A stretch of 64,000 nucleotides of DNA, taken from contig CAWDZA010000024.1 in assembly GCA_963806635.1 (NCBI GenBank), positions 76,809-140,808 of the forward strand, written 5' to 3'. This stretch comes from CAVVEQ01 sp963806635 (lineage in GTDB: Bacteria; Chloroflexota; Anaerolineae; Anaerolineales; Anaerolineaceae). The notes beneath the pieces were generated by a model. That model had not been told where the DNA came from and did not search any database. It saw only the letters and a list, made by a program, of their open reading frames with translations. This document shows positions 9,642-18,036 of this stretch, one piece after another. Position numbers and translations under genes: made by a program. Each line of letters starts with the position of its first letter. The stretch's first letter is position 1.

Positions 9642-10632
9642 ATGCGGTTTGCTTCCCTGACCCTGATCATCATGCTCTTCCTGGTTGCCGGCTGCGGCAC
9701 CCCCACCCCGGCTGCCACACCCACGCCGGCACCCACCGCCACCCCCGCCGCCACAGCCACGCCGCTGCCAGAGGAAGTTCTGCTGGTCACGAATGGGGTA
9801 ACAGACCCGGCTCTGCTCGCCTCCGCGCAGGAGACCCTCTCCCGGCTGGCGACCGGATCCGGCTACACGCTCAAGATGCTGCCAACAGCCACCCCCGCTG
9901 ATCTTGGAGCACAAGTTGTGATCGCAGTTTTCCTGGCTCCACCCACGGATCTGCCCGCGCTGCTAGGTTCAGCTCCGCAGACCCAGTTCGTCGTCATCAG
10001 CCCAACTAACCTGCCCTCAGCCGCGAACCTGAGCGTGGTGCTGGCAAATCCCGAGCAACAAACTTTTCTGGCTGGTTACACGGCCATCCTGCTTTCCAAC
10101 GATTGGCGCGCGGGCGGGCTGCTGCCCAGCGGCACGCCGGAAAGCGACCTCCTGCAGCAATCCTTCGTCAACGGAGGAGCATATTTCTGCGGCACCTGTT
10201 CGCCACTCTATCCCCCTTATATGAACTTCCCCATCCAGGGTGCGCTCCCCGCGGGGTCTGACGCAAATGCCTGGATCGCCATGGCAAATCAGTTGCTTGC
10301 AAACCGGCTGAACGTGATGTACGTTTCCCCCGAAGCTGCCAGCCCCGAGCTATTTTAACTTCCTGGCAAGCCAGAACCTGGTGATCCTGGGCGCGGGCAC
10401 CCCGCCGGATTCAGCTACAGCACGCTATGCCGGGTCCGTTCTTCAGGACCCGATCACCCCCATCGAGACCCTTTGGCCGGATCTTACCGCCGGAAAGGGC
10501 GGGAGCACGGTGGCTGCTGACTTGCTCTTCGCCCACGTGAACCCAGCGCTCTTCAGCGAAGGCCGCCAGCACCAGGCCGAGCAGGTAATTGAACAATTAC
10601 GGAATGGGTTGATCCTAACCCACAATCCATAA
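9642..10632 (+). CDS. BMP-family-like lipoprotein, one apparent frameshift
   Basis: Begins with a lipoprotein signal peptide (MRFASLTLIIMLFLVAGCG; lipobox VAGC) followed by a Thr/Pro/Ala linker. The rest resembles the periplasmic-binding fold of basic membrane proteins (nucleoside-type binding lipoproteins): QQTFLAGYTAILLS, then GGAYFCGTC and LVILGAGTPPDS. The first frame stops at 10358. Treating the CCCC at 10343-10346 as CCC joins it to the second frame (PSYFNFLASQNLVILGAG), giving about 330 residues ending at 10632. I chose the ATG at 9642 because it starts the signal peptide and has AGAGGT upstream. No permease genes are adjacent. Confidence 0.65.
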
Positions 10633-10696
10633 CAACCACTCACCTGCCATGACCGAAGGTCAACCCGATGGATTCCCCAGGTATTACATCGTTTGG

Positions 10697-10726
10697 TTGA
10701 CACATTCAGCATATATTAACTGATAA
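10697..10726 (+). promoter_or_regulatory. Probable promoter of the GNAT gene
   Basis: A perfect -35 TTGACA at 10697 is followed 18 bases later by TGATAA. GGAG precedes the ATG at 10738. Confidence 0.5.
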
Positions 10727-10737
10727 ATGGAGTTCGT

Positions 10738-11307
10738 ATGTTCACTAACATTGAAACCAATCGTTTGATCTTGAAGTGCATCGACGATAGTGATCGGGGT
10801 TTCATTTTGGAAGAATTTCAAAATGATTTTATAAACAAATATTTATATGACGAAGAGCCTATGACAGATATTTCTCAAGCCGATGAATTGATTGTTTTCT
10901 ATACTATGGTTGAACCAAGAAAGCAAAATAGGTGGGTCTTGATTGAAAAAACGACAAATACAAAGCTGGGAACATGTGGCTATCATTTGTGGGACCCAGA
11001 CAATAAAGAGGTGGAAATTGGTTTTGAGTTAATGGAACAATACAATGGCAAGGGCTATATGCGAGAAGCCATTGAAGCGATCATTGAATTTGCTTGGCGG
11101 GAAATGAAAGTGGACAGGATAAATGCGATCGCATTTATTGATAATAAAAAATGCCTTCAACTCCTAGAAAAACTGAGATTCATCAAAGTAGGTGAGGAAG
11201 AAACTGAATTTCGAGGTCAAAAATATCTTCATAATATTTATACGCTAGAATTTTTACCAAACATGATTAATCGCAGTCTGCGGATATCCAGCCGCAGACT
11301 CCAATGA
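10738..11307 (+). CDS. GNAT-family N-acetyltransferase (RimJ/RimL type), probably acquired
   Basis: 189 residues. It begins TNRLILK, typical of RimJ/RimL-type acetyltransferases, and has the acetyl-CoA site pattern EIGFELMEQYNGKGYMREA (about residues 95-115) and a C-terminal FIDNKKCLQLLEKLRF. Such enzymes acetylate protein N-termini, antibiotics or small amines; the substrate cannot be told. The base composition is much more AT-rich than any neighbour, with codons such as AAA, TTT and ATA that are rare elsewhere here. The last dozen codons (LRISSRRLQ) run into sequence that matches the antisense of a sugar-transferase relic. Both points suggest a recent insertion whose original 3' end was lost. 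Confidence 0.8.
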   Translation: MFTNIETNRLILKCIDDSDRGFILEEFQNDFINKYLYDEEPMTDISQADELIVFYTMVEPRKQNRWVLIEKTTNTKLGTCGYHLWDPDNKEVEIGFELMEQYNGKGYMREAIEAIIEFAWREMKVDRINAIAFIDNKKCLQLLEKLRFIKVGEEETEFRGQKYLHNIYTLEFLPNMINRSLRISSRRLQ

Positions 11308-11348
11308 TCCACGTACCACCCGTCCGTGCGGGACTTTTCCTCCCAGTC
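11283..11348 (-). pseudogene. Relic of a sugar-phosphate transferase (internal segment)
   Basis: Read on the minus strand this segment gives DWEEKSRTDGWYVDHWSLRLDI. It closely matches SWEEKFRLDVWYVDHWSLRLDI of the intact transferase at 17382-18026, and most of the 66 bases are identical. Nothing else of the gene remains here. It overlaps the 3' end of the GNAT gene on the other strand. Confidence 0.65.
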
Positions 11349-11358
11349 CTAAATAAAA

Positions 11359-11397
11359 GGGCGGGTACCGGTTTTGTACCCGCCATCAATCCACTTG
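11359..11397 (-). repeat. REP-like palindromic repeat, copy 1
   Basis: The minus-strand sequence reads CAAGTGGAT, TGAT, then a near-palindrome GGCGGGTAC-AAAACCG-GTACCCGCC. The same unit occurs on the plus strand at 23078-23115 with only a few changes. Here it lies downstream of folE, and the following CCTTTTATTTA could let it serve as a terminator on the minus strand. Confidence 0.6.
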
Positions 11398-11411
11398 ATC
11401 GAAACTAAACC

Positions 11412-11431
11412 GGTGGGAGCACGCTCCCACC
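11412..11431 (-). terminator. Hairpin after folE
   Basis: An 8-bp perfect stem, GGTGGGAG with CTCCCACC, lies 9 bases beyond the folE stop and is followed on the minus strand by GGTTTAGTTTC. It is a plausible, not strong, intrinsic terminator. Confidence 0.45.
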
Positions 11432-11439
11432 CTGCAGTT

Positions 11440-12099
11440 CTACGCGGCTTGTTTATTCAATCCGCAAATATTCAGGAATTCAGACCGCAAAGCAGGATCC
11501 TCAGAATAAACCCCCCGAAAAACGGTGGTGCGTGTGGCGGGGGAGATTTCGCGCACACCGCGCATTTCAACACACATATGCTTGGCCCGGATAAACACCG
11601 CCACTCCGTGCGGTTCCATCAATGTTTCCAATGTATCCGCGATCTCATACCCAATGCGTTCCTGCACAGCAAACCGCTTTGTGTATAACCGCACCAGGCG
11701 GGTTAATTTTGAGATACCTAAAATGGAGTCATTTGCCACATAACCGATATAGGCCTCTCCGTAAAACGGAAAGACATGGTGCTCGCAAAGCGAATGGAAA
11801 TTGATCGGTCCTTCGATCACCTGGCTTAACCGGCAATCCGGCTCACCGCGGCATTCTCTTGGAAAGGCTTTGATCAATTTGGGATCACCTTCATAGCCAT
11901 TGGTAGATTCATGAAGGGCTTCAATGAACCGGCGGGGTGTATCTTTTGTTGAGGGAGTTGTGATATCCATGCCAAAAGCTGAGAATATTTCAGCCATGTA
12001 GTCTTCATACTTTTTCAAGTCTTCTTTAGAAATATTCCGTTTATTCAGTTTTAATAACTCATGAATGGAGAAATCGTCGTATGATTGATTGTTTGCCAT
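11440..12099 (-). CDS. folE: GTP cyclohydrolase I
   Basis: 219 residues. The enzyme converts GTP to 7,8-dihydroneopterin triphosphate, the first step of tetrahydrofolate and queuosine-type pathways, in the cytoplasm. Visible family features are the zinc site SLCEHHVFPF with a later Cys (EMRGV region preceded by KHMCVE), the GTP-binding GISKLTRLV and RLQER-like FAVQERIG, and the C-terminal SPATRTTVFRG. Length is normal. GGAAG precedes the start. It stands alone between two relics of a sugar transferase. Its N-terminal half is AT-richer than the surroundings, so it may have come with the neighbouring GNAT gene. Confidence 0.93.
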   Translation of the reverse strand: MANNQSYDDFSIHELLKLNKRNISKEDLKKYEDYMAEIFSAFGMDITTPSTKDTPRRFIEALHESTNGYEGDPKLIKAFPRECRGEPDCRLSQVIEGPINFHSLCEHHVFPFYGEAYIGYVANDSILGISKLTRLVRLYTKRFAVQERIGYEIADTLETLMEPHGVAVFIRAKHMCVEMRGVREISPATRTTVFRGVYSEDPALRSEFLNICGLNKQAA

Positions 12100-12243
12100 T
12101 GTATATCTTCCATTTCTTTGGGTTTGCGTAGTATTGATACTCTCAACGATTGTTAATTATAGTTGGTTAGTGTGAATCAGTTTCTTAACTGAATTCAATT
12201 CCGCTTGATCAAAATGAGGACGGGGCTTGTTCCTTCCCCATAG

Positions 12244-12321
12244 CTACAACTCTTTTTCAATCCCTCTGCCCATGAACACCCGCGCGGTGGCTTCGCACAC
12301 CACGGAATTGCCATTGCTCAT
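12244..12321 (-). pseudogene. Relic of the C-terminal end of a sugar-phosphate transferase
   Basis: A 25-codon remnant reading VVCEATARVFMGRGIEKEL matches the C-terminus APGEATAREFMG of the intact transferase at 17382-18026, and the DNA is also clearly similar (CCCGCGCGGTGGC shared). Its position upstream of the other relic on the minus strand is the reverse of normal gene order, so the two relics are not one simply deleted gene. Confidence 0.55.
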
Positions 12322-12354
12322 GACTACCTGAAAGTAAGTCAATCTTAAATCGCC

Positions 12355-13503
12355 TTAAAACCACCTCCATTTTACCGGCGGAATTCCCCGCCCTTTCCAT
12401 GTCGAATACCCCCGGATGCTGTATATGGCTGACCTGCCGGCAACGATCACAGTCGCCAGGATCGTGAGCGGGTATAGAAATGCGAGCCAGAGGGGAATTC
12501 CAAGATCGAGATAGGTTAAAAACCAGAGCAGGAAGGCGAGACCCGTGCAGACCACGATCATTCCAGGCTGGGCTGCATATTCCCTGTTTACCAGCAGGAA
12601 AAAAGGCTCCCAGAATAGCACCAGCAGCCAAAGGAAGGCGAACAGAAACGGTATCAGGCGGTAATCGAAAACCGCGAACAGGTTCTTTGTAAAGCCGTCG
12701 ATCGCTTCCCGGCTGTCCTGGTACATCCGGCACGCGGTCAGGTCAGCCAGGTGGATCATCCGCCAGCGCTGTTTCGATGATTTGATCCGCCTCACCAGGC
12801 TGATATCCTCCACAATGGAGGCACTCACGCTCTCATGCCCGCCGATCGCCTGATAGGCTTCGCGTCTGAACAACATGAATTGCCCCACCCCACTGGAGAG
12901 AAAGGATAGATTAAGCCGGTATGCCAGTGAGAGAGGGATAAAGCATAAGATCACCCAGGAAAAGAAAGGCACCAGGATGCGTTCTCCCCAGGATTGAACT
13001 TCCTGCCGCGGAAAACCGGTGAGCAGATCGGCGTTCTCACCCATCAACGTGGTCACCACGGAGGAGATCATATCCTCGCGGTGGGTGGTATCCGCGTCTG
13101 TAAATAGCAGCAAGTCCCCCTTCGCCTGGCGGGAAAGCTGGACACAGGCCCAATTTTTGCCCGATATCTCCCCGGGAATCGGTTTCCCATCCAGCAACCG
13201 CAATCTTGGATTGGAGGGTGAGAGGTGTTCCAGAATGGCGCGAGTGCCATCGCTGGACTGGTCATCCAGGACGATCACCTCGTATTTCGGGTAATCCTGT
13301 TCTAATAGGCTTTGAACACATCTGGCAATACTTCTCTGTTCATTCCGGGCAGGCACCAGCACCGATACCATCGGTTCAGCGGATGCCTGTGGATGCCGTC
13401 GCGCGCCGCGGGTTACGCGAATATTATCAAGCAGGATAAACAGCAACACTACCTGGAAAATGATCAGGTGAAGGATATGATTTTCCGTAAAAGGAATATC
13501 CAT
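12355..13503 (-). CDS. Membrane family-2 glycosyltransferase (CrtQ-like)
   Basis: 382 residues from the ATG at 13503. That start overlaps the plsY stop (TGATG) and has GAGGGGAAA upstream, whereas the longer reading merely runs antisense-like through plsY. An N-terminal transmembrane helix (residues 8-25) is followed by a GT-A domain: VSVLVPARNEQRSI, VIVLDDQSSDGT, LLFTDADTTHRED and a QRWRM motif. Two or three C-terminal helices (about 290-375) complete it. Related enzymes glycosylate carotenoids or glycerolipids. Coupling to plsY and a CrtI-like oxidoreductase makes a lipid acceptor likely; the exact acceptor is unknown. Confidence 0.85.
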   Translation of the reverse strand: MDIPFTENHILHLIIFQVVLLFILLDNIRVTRGARRHPQASAEPMVSVLVPARNEQRSIARCVQSLLEQDYPKYEVIVLDDQSSDGTRAILEHLSPSNPRLRLLDGKPIPGEISGKNWACVQLSRQAKGDLLLFTDADTTHREDMISSVVTTLMGENADLLTGFPRQEVQSWGERILVPFFSWVILCFIPLSLAYRLNLSFLSSGVGQFMLFRREAYQAIGGHESVSASIVEDISLVRRIKSSKQRWRMIHLADLTACRMYQDSREAIDGFTKNLFAVFDYRLIPFLFAFLWLLVLFWEPFFLLVNREYAAQPGMIVVCTGLAFLLWFLTYLDLGIPLWLAFLYPLTILATVIVAGRSAIYSIRGYSTWKGRGIPPVKWRWF

Positions 13504-14120
13504 CAAAAATTGTTTCCCCTCACCCTGGCGAGAAGTTTCCCCAACCAGGGTCGTGCATGGATGCCCTGGCGGAGATCTTCGCGGTGAGTCCATGCCAGGA
13601 TCAGGGTTTGGGCGAACCAGATAACCAGGAAGAGCGGGGTTGGCAGCCAGATCAGGATTACGACCAGGATCGAAGCCATTGCGAGCATTACTGCCCAGCC
13701 CATGGGTGTGAATAGCGCGGCACCGATCAGCACCCCCGCCAAAGCAGGCAGGGATAGCTGCCAGATGGATATACCGATCCACACGCCTAAGGAAGGAGCG
13801 AGCGCCTTGCCTCCACGGAAGTGCAGGAAGGGAGAAAAAACATGCCCCAACACCGGTGCGGTCGCGATCAATGCCATGGGAACACCGCGGATACCCAGGG
13901 TGAAAAACGCCAGACCCACAGGTACGGCTGCCTTGCTGATATCCAGGATCAAAGCCAGCAGACCCGCCAGCTTGCTGCCGCCCCGGAAGACATTCATCGC
14001 GCCGGGGTTGCCGTCGCCGAATTGACGAATGTCTTTTTTCTCCAGGTATTTACCGACCCAAACCGAAAATGGAAGGGAGCCGCAGACGAAAGCGATCAAC
14101 ACCATCAAATATGGCTGCAT
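13503..14120 (-). CDS. plsY: Glycerol-3-phosphate acyltransferase PlsY-like
   Basis: 205 residues. PlsY transfers an acyl group from acyl-phosphate to glycerol-3-phosphate at the membrane. Motifs are present: FVCGSLPFSVWVGK, FGDGNPGAMNVFR (the GNPGAxN signature), VLGHVFSPFLHFRGGKALA (the HxFxxxxxFxGGKxxA signature), and about five transmembrane helices. The ATG at 14120 fits the family length and lies 5 bases after the upstream oxidoreductase gene; the longer form is not supported. The stop overlaps the next start by one base, indicating coupled translation. It may be a dedicated paralogue for the glycolipid-like cluster rather than the housekeeping copy. Confidence 0.88.
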   Translation of the reverse strand: MQPYLMVLIAFVCGSLPFSVWVGKYLEKKDIRQFGDGNPGAMNVFRGGSKLAGLLALILDISKAAVPVGLAFFTLGIRGVPMALIATAPVLGHVFSPFLHFRGGKALAPSLGVWIGISIWQLSLPALAGVLIGAALFTPMGWAVMLAMASILVVILIWLPTPLFLVIWFAQTLILAWTHREDLRQGIHARPWLGKLLARVRGNNF

Positions 14121-14125
14121 TATAT

Positions 14126-15709
14126 TTACCGGTTCTTGCCAATCCCCTTGAACACCTGGTCGGCAGCCATTTTCCCAGTGATCAGCGCAATGGGTAAACC
14201 AGCCGGGCTGTAGGTCCATTGTCCGGCCTGGTAAATGTCGGGAAGGGTGGTTTTTATCGCATTTCCGATCCTGGGCAAGCTGTTCACAGCCGGGATGGGA
14301 CGGTTGGTAAACGCCCAGCCCACGATCGCGCCATCCGTTGTGTTTGCATATTCCTCCATCGTGAGAGGGGTGGAAGAGAAACGCTGGAGGGTCGCTTTTC
14401 CGATGCCCGGGTAGATGGTCTGATCCAGATTCTGGACCATCAACTCTTCACAGAGCGTCTTGAACTGTGGATACCATCCGGCGTTTTTGATATGCCTGGT
14501 GAGTTGATAATCGAACAGGGTACTAATGATGAGCCCGGTCTTTCCGGCTGGCGCCATGGATTTATCGCGAAGGACTGGAATGGAGATTTCGTAGGTTGTC
14601 AGGGCAAAGAATTTTTCCAGCCAGGTCTCGATCGTCCTTCTGTCGCCATTCCGGGGGAGAGGACCGGCGGCGGTTTGCCCTTTCCGTGAGGGCGTATAGA
14701 AAAAATGCTCGCTGGCGATATCCGAAAAAAAGGACGGATCCAAATCAACTGCCAGGAAAACCGTGAGGACGGAATCGTTGCCGACCTTATCCTCAATCAG
14801 TGCCTTCCGTTCCGTCACCGCCTTTCGGATCGAAGGCAATGTGATCGTTTCCTGTTCGATGGATTGATACAACTTTTTCTGGTCTGCGGCCCAGATCAGG
14901 TTTCGGTACTCATGCTGATCTCCACCGGACGTTGTTATGGTTTTCTTTTCTGGATCGACGGCTACGATTTCAGTCCCGGTAATTATCTTGCCCCCATGGT
15001 CTTTTATGAAATCCACCAACTTGTGTACCAGCACACGGGTTCCTCCCCGGGGATAATGGTAGTCCAGATAGAGCTTCAGGTAGCTGAGCGCAAAAAAGGC
15101 CGGGGTTTCCTGGAAGAAGTGCTGGGTGATGATATCCAGGAGCGACCTATCCTTGGTGTATCTTTCCAGAAACTCGACCACCGGCACCTGCATCTTCGTG
15201 ATCTTTGGAACGGTCAGTGCGTACTTCACCAACCAAAGCGGGATTACTTTCATAAAGTAGTCCCGATCCTCTTTGATATCAAGGAAGACGGGATTATCGA
15301 TCCCGTACTGCACTTCCATGTATTTCATGATCTTTTTTATCTGCTCGGTGATCCTGCCGATATCAGTTTTATCCTGGGGATAGAGGTCGGTCAGCAGGTT
15401 CTGGTAATCCTCCAGGTTCGCTTCGCTGTCAACCCTGATCACGCGGTCTTCAATCCCCAGCGATACCCTGTTCCGGACAAATTCAATATCCAACCCCAAC
15501 TTCTTCACCATTGGGAATAAGGCACCCGAATTCTCCATCGCCCGGATCCCGCCATCGAAAAGAAAACCATCCCGTTCAAATGTGTTCACCAGGCCGCCGC
15601 AGGATTCGCCTTTTTCGCACAAAAGCACGGATATCCCCGCCTTAGAGAGAAATGCAGCCGAAGTCAACCCCGCCATTCCTCCGCCGACCACAATCGCATC
15701 AACTTTCAT
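14126..15709 (-). CDS. CrtI/CrtO-like FAD-dependent oxidoreductase
   Basis: 527 residues. The N-terminal dinucleotide-binding motif is VDAIVVGGGMAGLTSAAFLSKAG with CEKGESCGGLVNTF, and the C-terminal FAD motif is LPDIYQAGQWTYSPAGLPIALITGKMAA. This is the layout of phytoene desaturases, carotene isomerases and retinol saturases. The substrate is likely a polyprenyl or acyl lipid. No phytoene synthase is in the window, so carotenoid synthesis cannot be claimed. It sits between an SDR gene (39-base gap) and plsY (5-base gap), all on the minus strand. GGAG precedes the start. Confidence 0.85.
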   Translation of the reverse strand: MKVDAIVVGGGMAGLTSAAFLSKAGISVLLCEKGESCGGLVNTFERDGFLFDGGIRAMENSGALFPMVKKLGLDIEFVRNRVSLGIEDRVIRVDSEANLEDYQNLLTDLYPQDKTDIGRITEQIKKIMKYMEVQYGIDNPVFLDIKEDRDYFMKVIPLWLVKYALTVPKITKMQVPVVEFLERYTKDRSLLDIITQHFFQETPAFFALSYLKLYLDYHYPRGGTRVLVHKLVDFIKDHGGKIITGTEIVAVDPEKKTITTSGGDQHEYRNLIWAADQKKLYQSIEQETITLPSIRKAVTERKALIEDKVGNDSVLTVFLAVDLDPSFFSDIASEHFFYTPSRKGQTAAGPLPRNGDRRTIETWLEKFFALTTYEISIPVLRDKSMAPAGKTGLIISTLFDYQLTRHIKNAGWYPQFKTLCEELMVQNLDQTIYPGIGKATLQRFSSTPLTMEEYANTTDGAIVGWAFTNRPIPAVNSLPRIGNAIKTTLPDIYQAGQWTYSPAGLPIALITGKMAADQVFKGIGKNR

Positions 15710-15748
15710 TATGCCTGCTCCGGATTGGTCAAATAAGGAAAATTAGGG

Positions 15749-16684
15749 TCAGCTTCCATTTTTTCTGTATGGCTTGCCAAACCCGTTACCTGCTCGCTGA
15801 CCTCCCATACCCTTTTTCCCTAATTCGCGGTCGAGCGCATGTTTGGCAGGTTTCTCTTCGATCGTGAGGTTATAAAACTTCCCACTTACACCAGCCATTT
15901 CAGGCGCAGCGGCGAGGTAATAGACCGACTCGCCGGAAATGACCGGGTCCTTCAAGATTGGCCAAAGGAAGGTTCTCTGGTACCACTGGTACAGGGAGCC
16001 ATTATTCATTCCGATCATGGTCCTCACATTGCCTGGATGGATCGCATTGATCGTCACCCCGGTGCCTTTTAATCGATCAGCCAGTTCCCAAACCGTAAGG
16101 AGCTGAGCCGTCTTGGAAGCCCCATACCCCTGCAGTCCCCGGTAGCGTCGGCGGCCCCAATCCAGGTCATTCAGATCCAATCCTCCGAATCGATGACCCT
16201 CCGAATTCACCTGGATGATCCGTGCGGGAATGCTTTCGATCAACCTTGGAAGAAGCAGGCGGGTGAAAAGGAAGGAAGCGAGGTGATTCACCTGAAACAC
16301 CATTTCCATCCCGTTCTCAGCCAGCACCCTGTGAGTATTATGAAGCCCGGTATTATTGATCAGTACATCCAGGCGGGGATGCCTCGCGAGGATCACCTCT
16401 GCAGCCTGCCGGACCTCTTCCAAACGGGAGAAATCAGCTTGGATCACTTCAACCTCAGCGGGACCATATTTCTCAAGCTCGGCTTTGACCGTCATGGCTT
16501 TCTCAAGGTTGCGGCAAACCAGAATGAGAGATGCTCCTCCAAGCGCCAGCCGCTTCGCGACCTGGTAACCAACCCCCGAGGTCGCACCGGTGACAACACA
16601 GACACAGCCATCCATTCTTGCATCCGTGGTTTTCTGAACCATGCGGTCGTTCTGGATGAATTGGAGCTCTTCAGGCAATTTCAT
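15749..16684 (-). CDS. Short-chain dehydrogenase/reductase (retinol dehydrogenase-like)
   Basis: 311 residues. It has the Rossmann motif VVTGATSGVGYQVAKRLA (TGxxxGxG), NNTG at the end of beta-4, and the catalytic YGASK (Tyr/Lys) with a Ser upstream (QVNSEGHRFGG). An N-terminal extension of about 25 residues precedes the fold. Relatives act on retinol, protochlorophyllide or other lipophilic alcohols. Its place between an NTF2-like gene (12-base gap) and a CrtI-like oxidoreductase supports a lipid-modifying pathway. Confidence 0.88.
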   Translation of the reverse strand: MKLPEELQFIQNDRMVQKTTDARMDGCVCVVTGATSGVGYQVAKRLALGGASLILVCRNLEKAMTVKAELEKYGPAEVEVIQADFSRLEEVRQAAEVILARHPRLDVLINNTGLHNTHRVLAENGMEMVFQVNHLASFLFTRLLLPRLIESIPARIIQVNSEGHRFGGLDLNDLDWGRRRYRGLQGYGASKTAQLLTVWELADRLKGTGVTINAIHPGNVRTMIGMNNGSLYQWYQRTFLWPILKDPVISGESVYYLAAAPEMAGVSGKFYNLTIEEKPAKHALDRELGKKGMGGQRAGNGFGKPYRKNGS

Positions 16685-16696
16685 GGTTGCTGCGTC

Positions 16697-17131
16697 CTAG
16701 CCGAAATGTTTGAGCAGAAAATTACGGTAAAGCTTCTTAAAACGCGGGATCCCGTTGAAAATATCTCCCCACATATCGAAATAATCCCGCTGTTCGATGA
16801 TCAGGTTATCCTTATCCAGGGTCAGTTTGGAACAACCGTAGACAGGTGTGGGGGGATACTTGGTGAACATCATGACCATTTTCCACTCAAAGAAAATTTC
16901 ACCTGGCTGCATCGCCAGGGAAAGGATCTCCATGTTCAGCTGCTTGCACCTGGTGGTAAGCCGGCCGCACATTGCCTTGAAATCTTCGATTCCCTCGATC
17001 CTCTGGATGCAGTCCTGGAAAACGATATCCGGGTGGTAATAGGGAAAAATATGCGACCAGTCCGGCTTGCCGTCTGTATTGTAGGTCGATGACCAAAGTT
17101 CACGGAATTCATCACTCGTCAATTCTTTCAT
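16697..17131 (-). CDS. NTF2-like/SnoaL-like domain protein
   Basis: 144 residues with the cone-shaped alpha+beta pattern of the NTF2/SnoaL superfamily: a helix DEFRELWSSTYNT, YYHPDIVFQDCIQRIEGIEDF, then the strands FFEWKMVMMF and KLTLDKDNLIIEQRDYFD. Members are small cyclases, isomerases or binding proteins. It is the first gene of the minus-strand run NTF2-SDR-CrtI-like-plsY-GT2, so it may process the same lipid. No catalytic residue can be assigned with confidence. Confidence 0.75.
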   Translation of the reverse strand: MKELTSDEFRELWSSTYNTDGKPDWSHIFPYYHPDIVFQDCIQRIEGIEDFKAMCGRLTTRCKQLNMEILSLAMQPGEIFFEWKMVMMFTKYPPTPVYGCSKLTLDKDNLIIEQRDYFDMWGDIFNGIPRFKKLYRNFLLKHFG

Positions 17132-17381
17132 ACTTACCCTTAATATTCACCTCGTTAGTAGATAAAACCCCAACCTAAGTCTCCGGGTTACTTACACTTA
17201 TAGATTTCGGGGATTCTACTATTAATTACCAGGCAATATTCGTCTTGTAGATAGTTAATGCTTTTCCCCGGACTTGAACCGTCCAGAATTCCGGTATTTA
17301 TTCTATCGGGAATTAATTCTTGATCTGCAAACCCTTGATTCATAGTTTTTTTCGTATCGTTTTCCCTAACCCAGATCGTTC

Positions 17382-18026
17382 TTATCGCCTTTTATCCCCA
17401 TCCACGCTCCCCATGAACTCCCGCGCGGTGGCCTCGCCCGGCGCGGAAATGCCCTCTCGGCGCAGCACCTTCCCGAAGGTTATTGCCAGGATCTTGATAT
17501 CCAGGCGCAGGCTCCAGTGATCCACGTACCAGACATCCAGGCGGAACTTCTCCTCCCAACTGATGGCGTTGCGCCCATTCACCTGCGCCCAGCCTGCCAT
17601 CCCAGGCAGTACATCATGCCGCCTGGCTTGCTCCTTTGAATACCGCGGCAGGTATTGGATGAGCAGCGGGCGGGGACCCACCAGGCTCATCTCGCCGCGC
17701 AGCACGTTGATCAGCTCGGGCAGCTCATCCAGGCTGGTGGAACGCAGGAATTTTCCAATCCCGGTCAGGCGATCCTTATCCGGAAGCAGACTGCCTGCTG
17801 GGTCACGGGCATCCCCCATCGTCCGAAATTTGAATATGCGAAAGAGCTCCCCGCGGTAACCCGGGCGCTGCTGGGAGAAGATCAGCGGCCAGCCCTGTTT
17901 GATCCACAGGATGATGGCGATCACCAAAACGAAAGGGGATATAACGATCGCGCCAGGGATGGTCAGCAGGAGGTCGAAGACCCGTTTCCGGATAGGCATT
18001 CCCCTCGGCAACAAGCGGGCGGTCAT
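17382..18026 (-). CDS. Undecaprenyl-phosphate sugar phosphotransferase (WcaJ/PglC type)
   Basis: 214 residues. Such monotopic membrane enzymes transfer a sugar-1-phosphate from a nucleotide sugar to undecaprenyl phosphate, the first step of polysaccharide synthesis. The family pattern is complete: KRVFDLLLTIPGAIVISPFVL (membrane re-entrant helix), FSQQRPGYRGELFRIFKFRTM, LRSTSLDELPELINVLRGEMSLVGPRPL (catalytic Asp-Glu), and GWAQVNGRNAISWEEKFRLDVWYV. Two DNA relics of a related gene lie near folE. The 5' end borders a 21-bp tandem repeat. An alternative start is the ATG near 17999. Confidence 0.92.
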   Translation of the reverse strand: MTARLLPRGMPIRKRVFDLLLTIPGAIVISPFVLVIAIILWIKQGWPLIFSQQRPGYRGELFRIFKFRTMGDARDPAGSLLPDKDRLTGIGKFLRSTSLDELPELINVLRGEMSLVGPRPLLIQYLPRYSKEQARRHDVLPGMAGWAQVNGRNAISWEEKFRLDVWYVDHWSLRLDIKILAITFGKVLRREGISAPGEATAREFMGSVDGDKRR

Positions 18027-18036
18027 GAATTCATTT

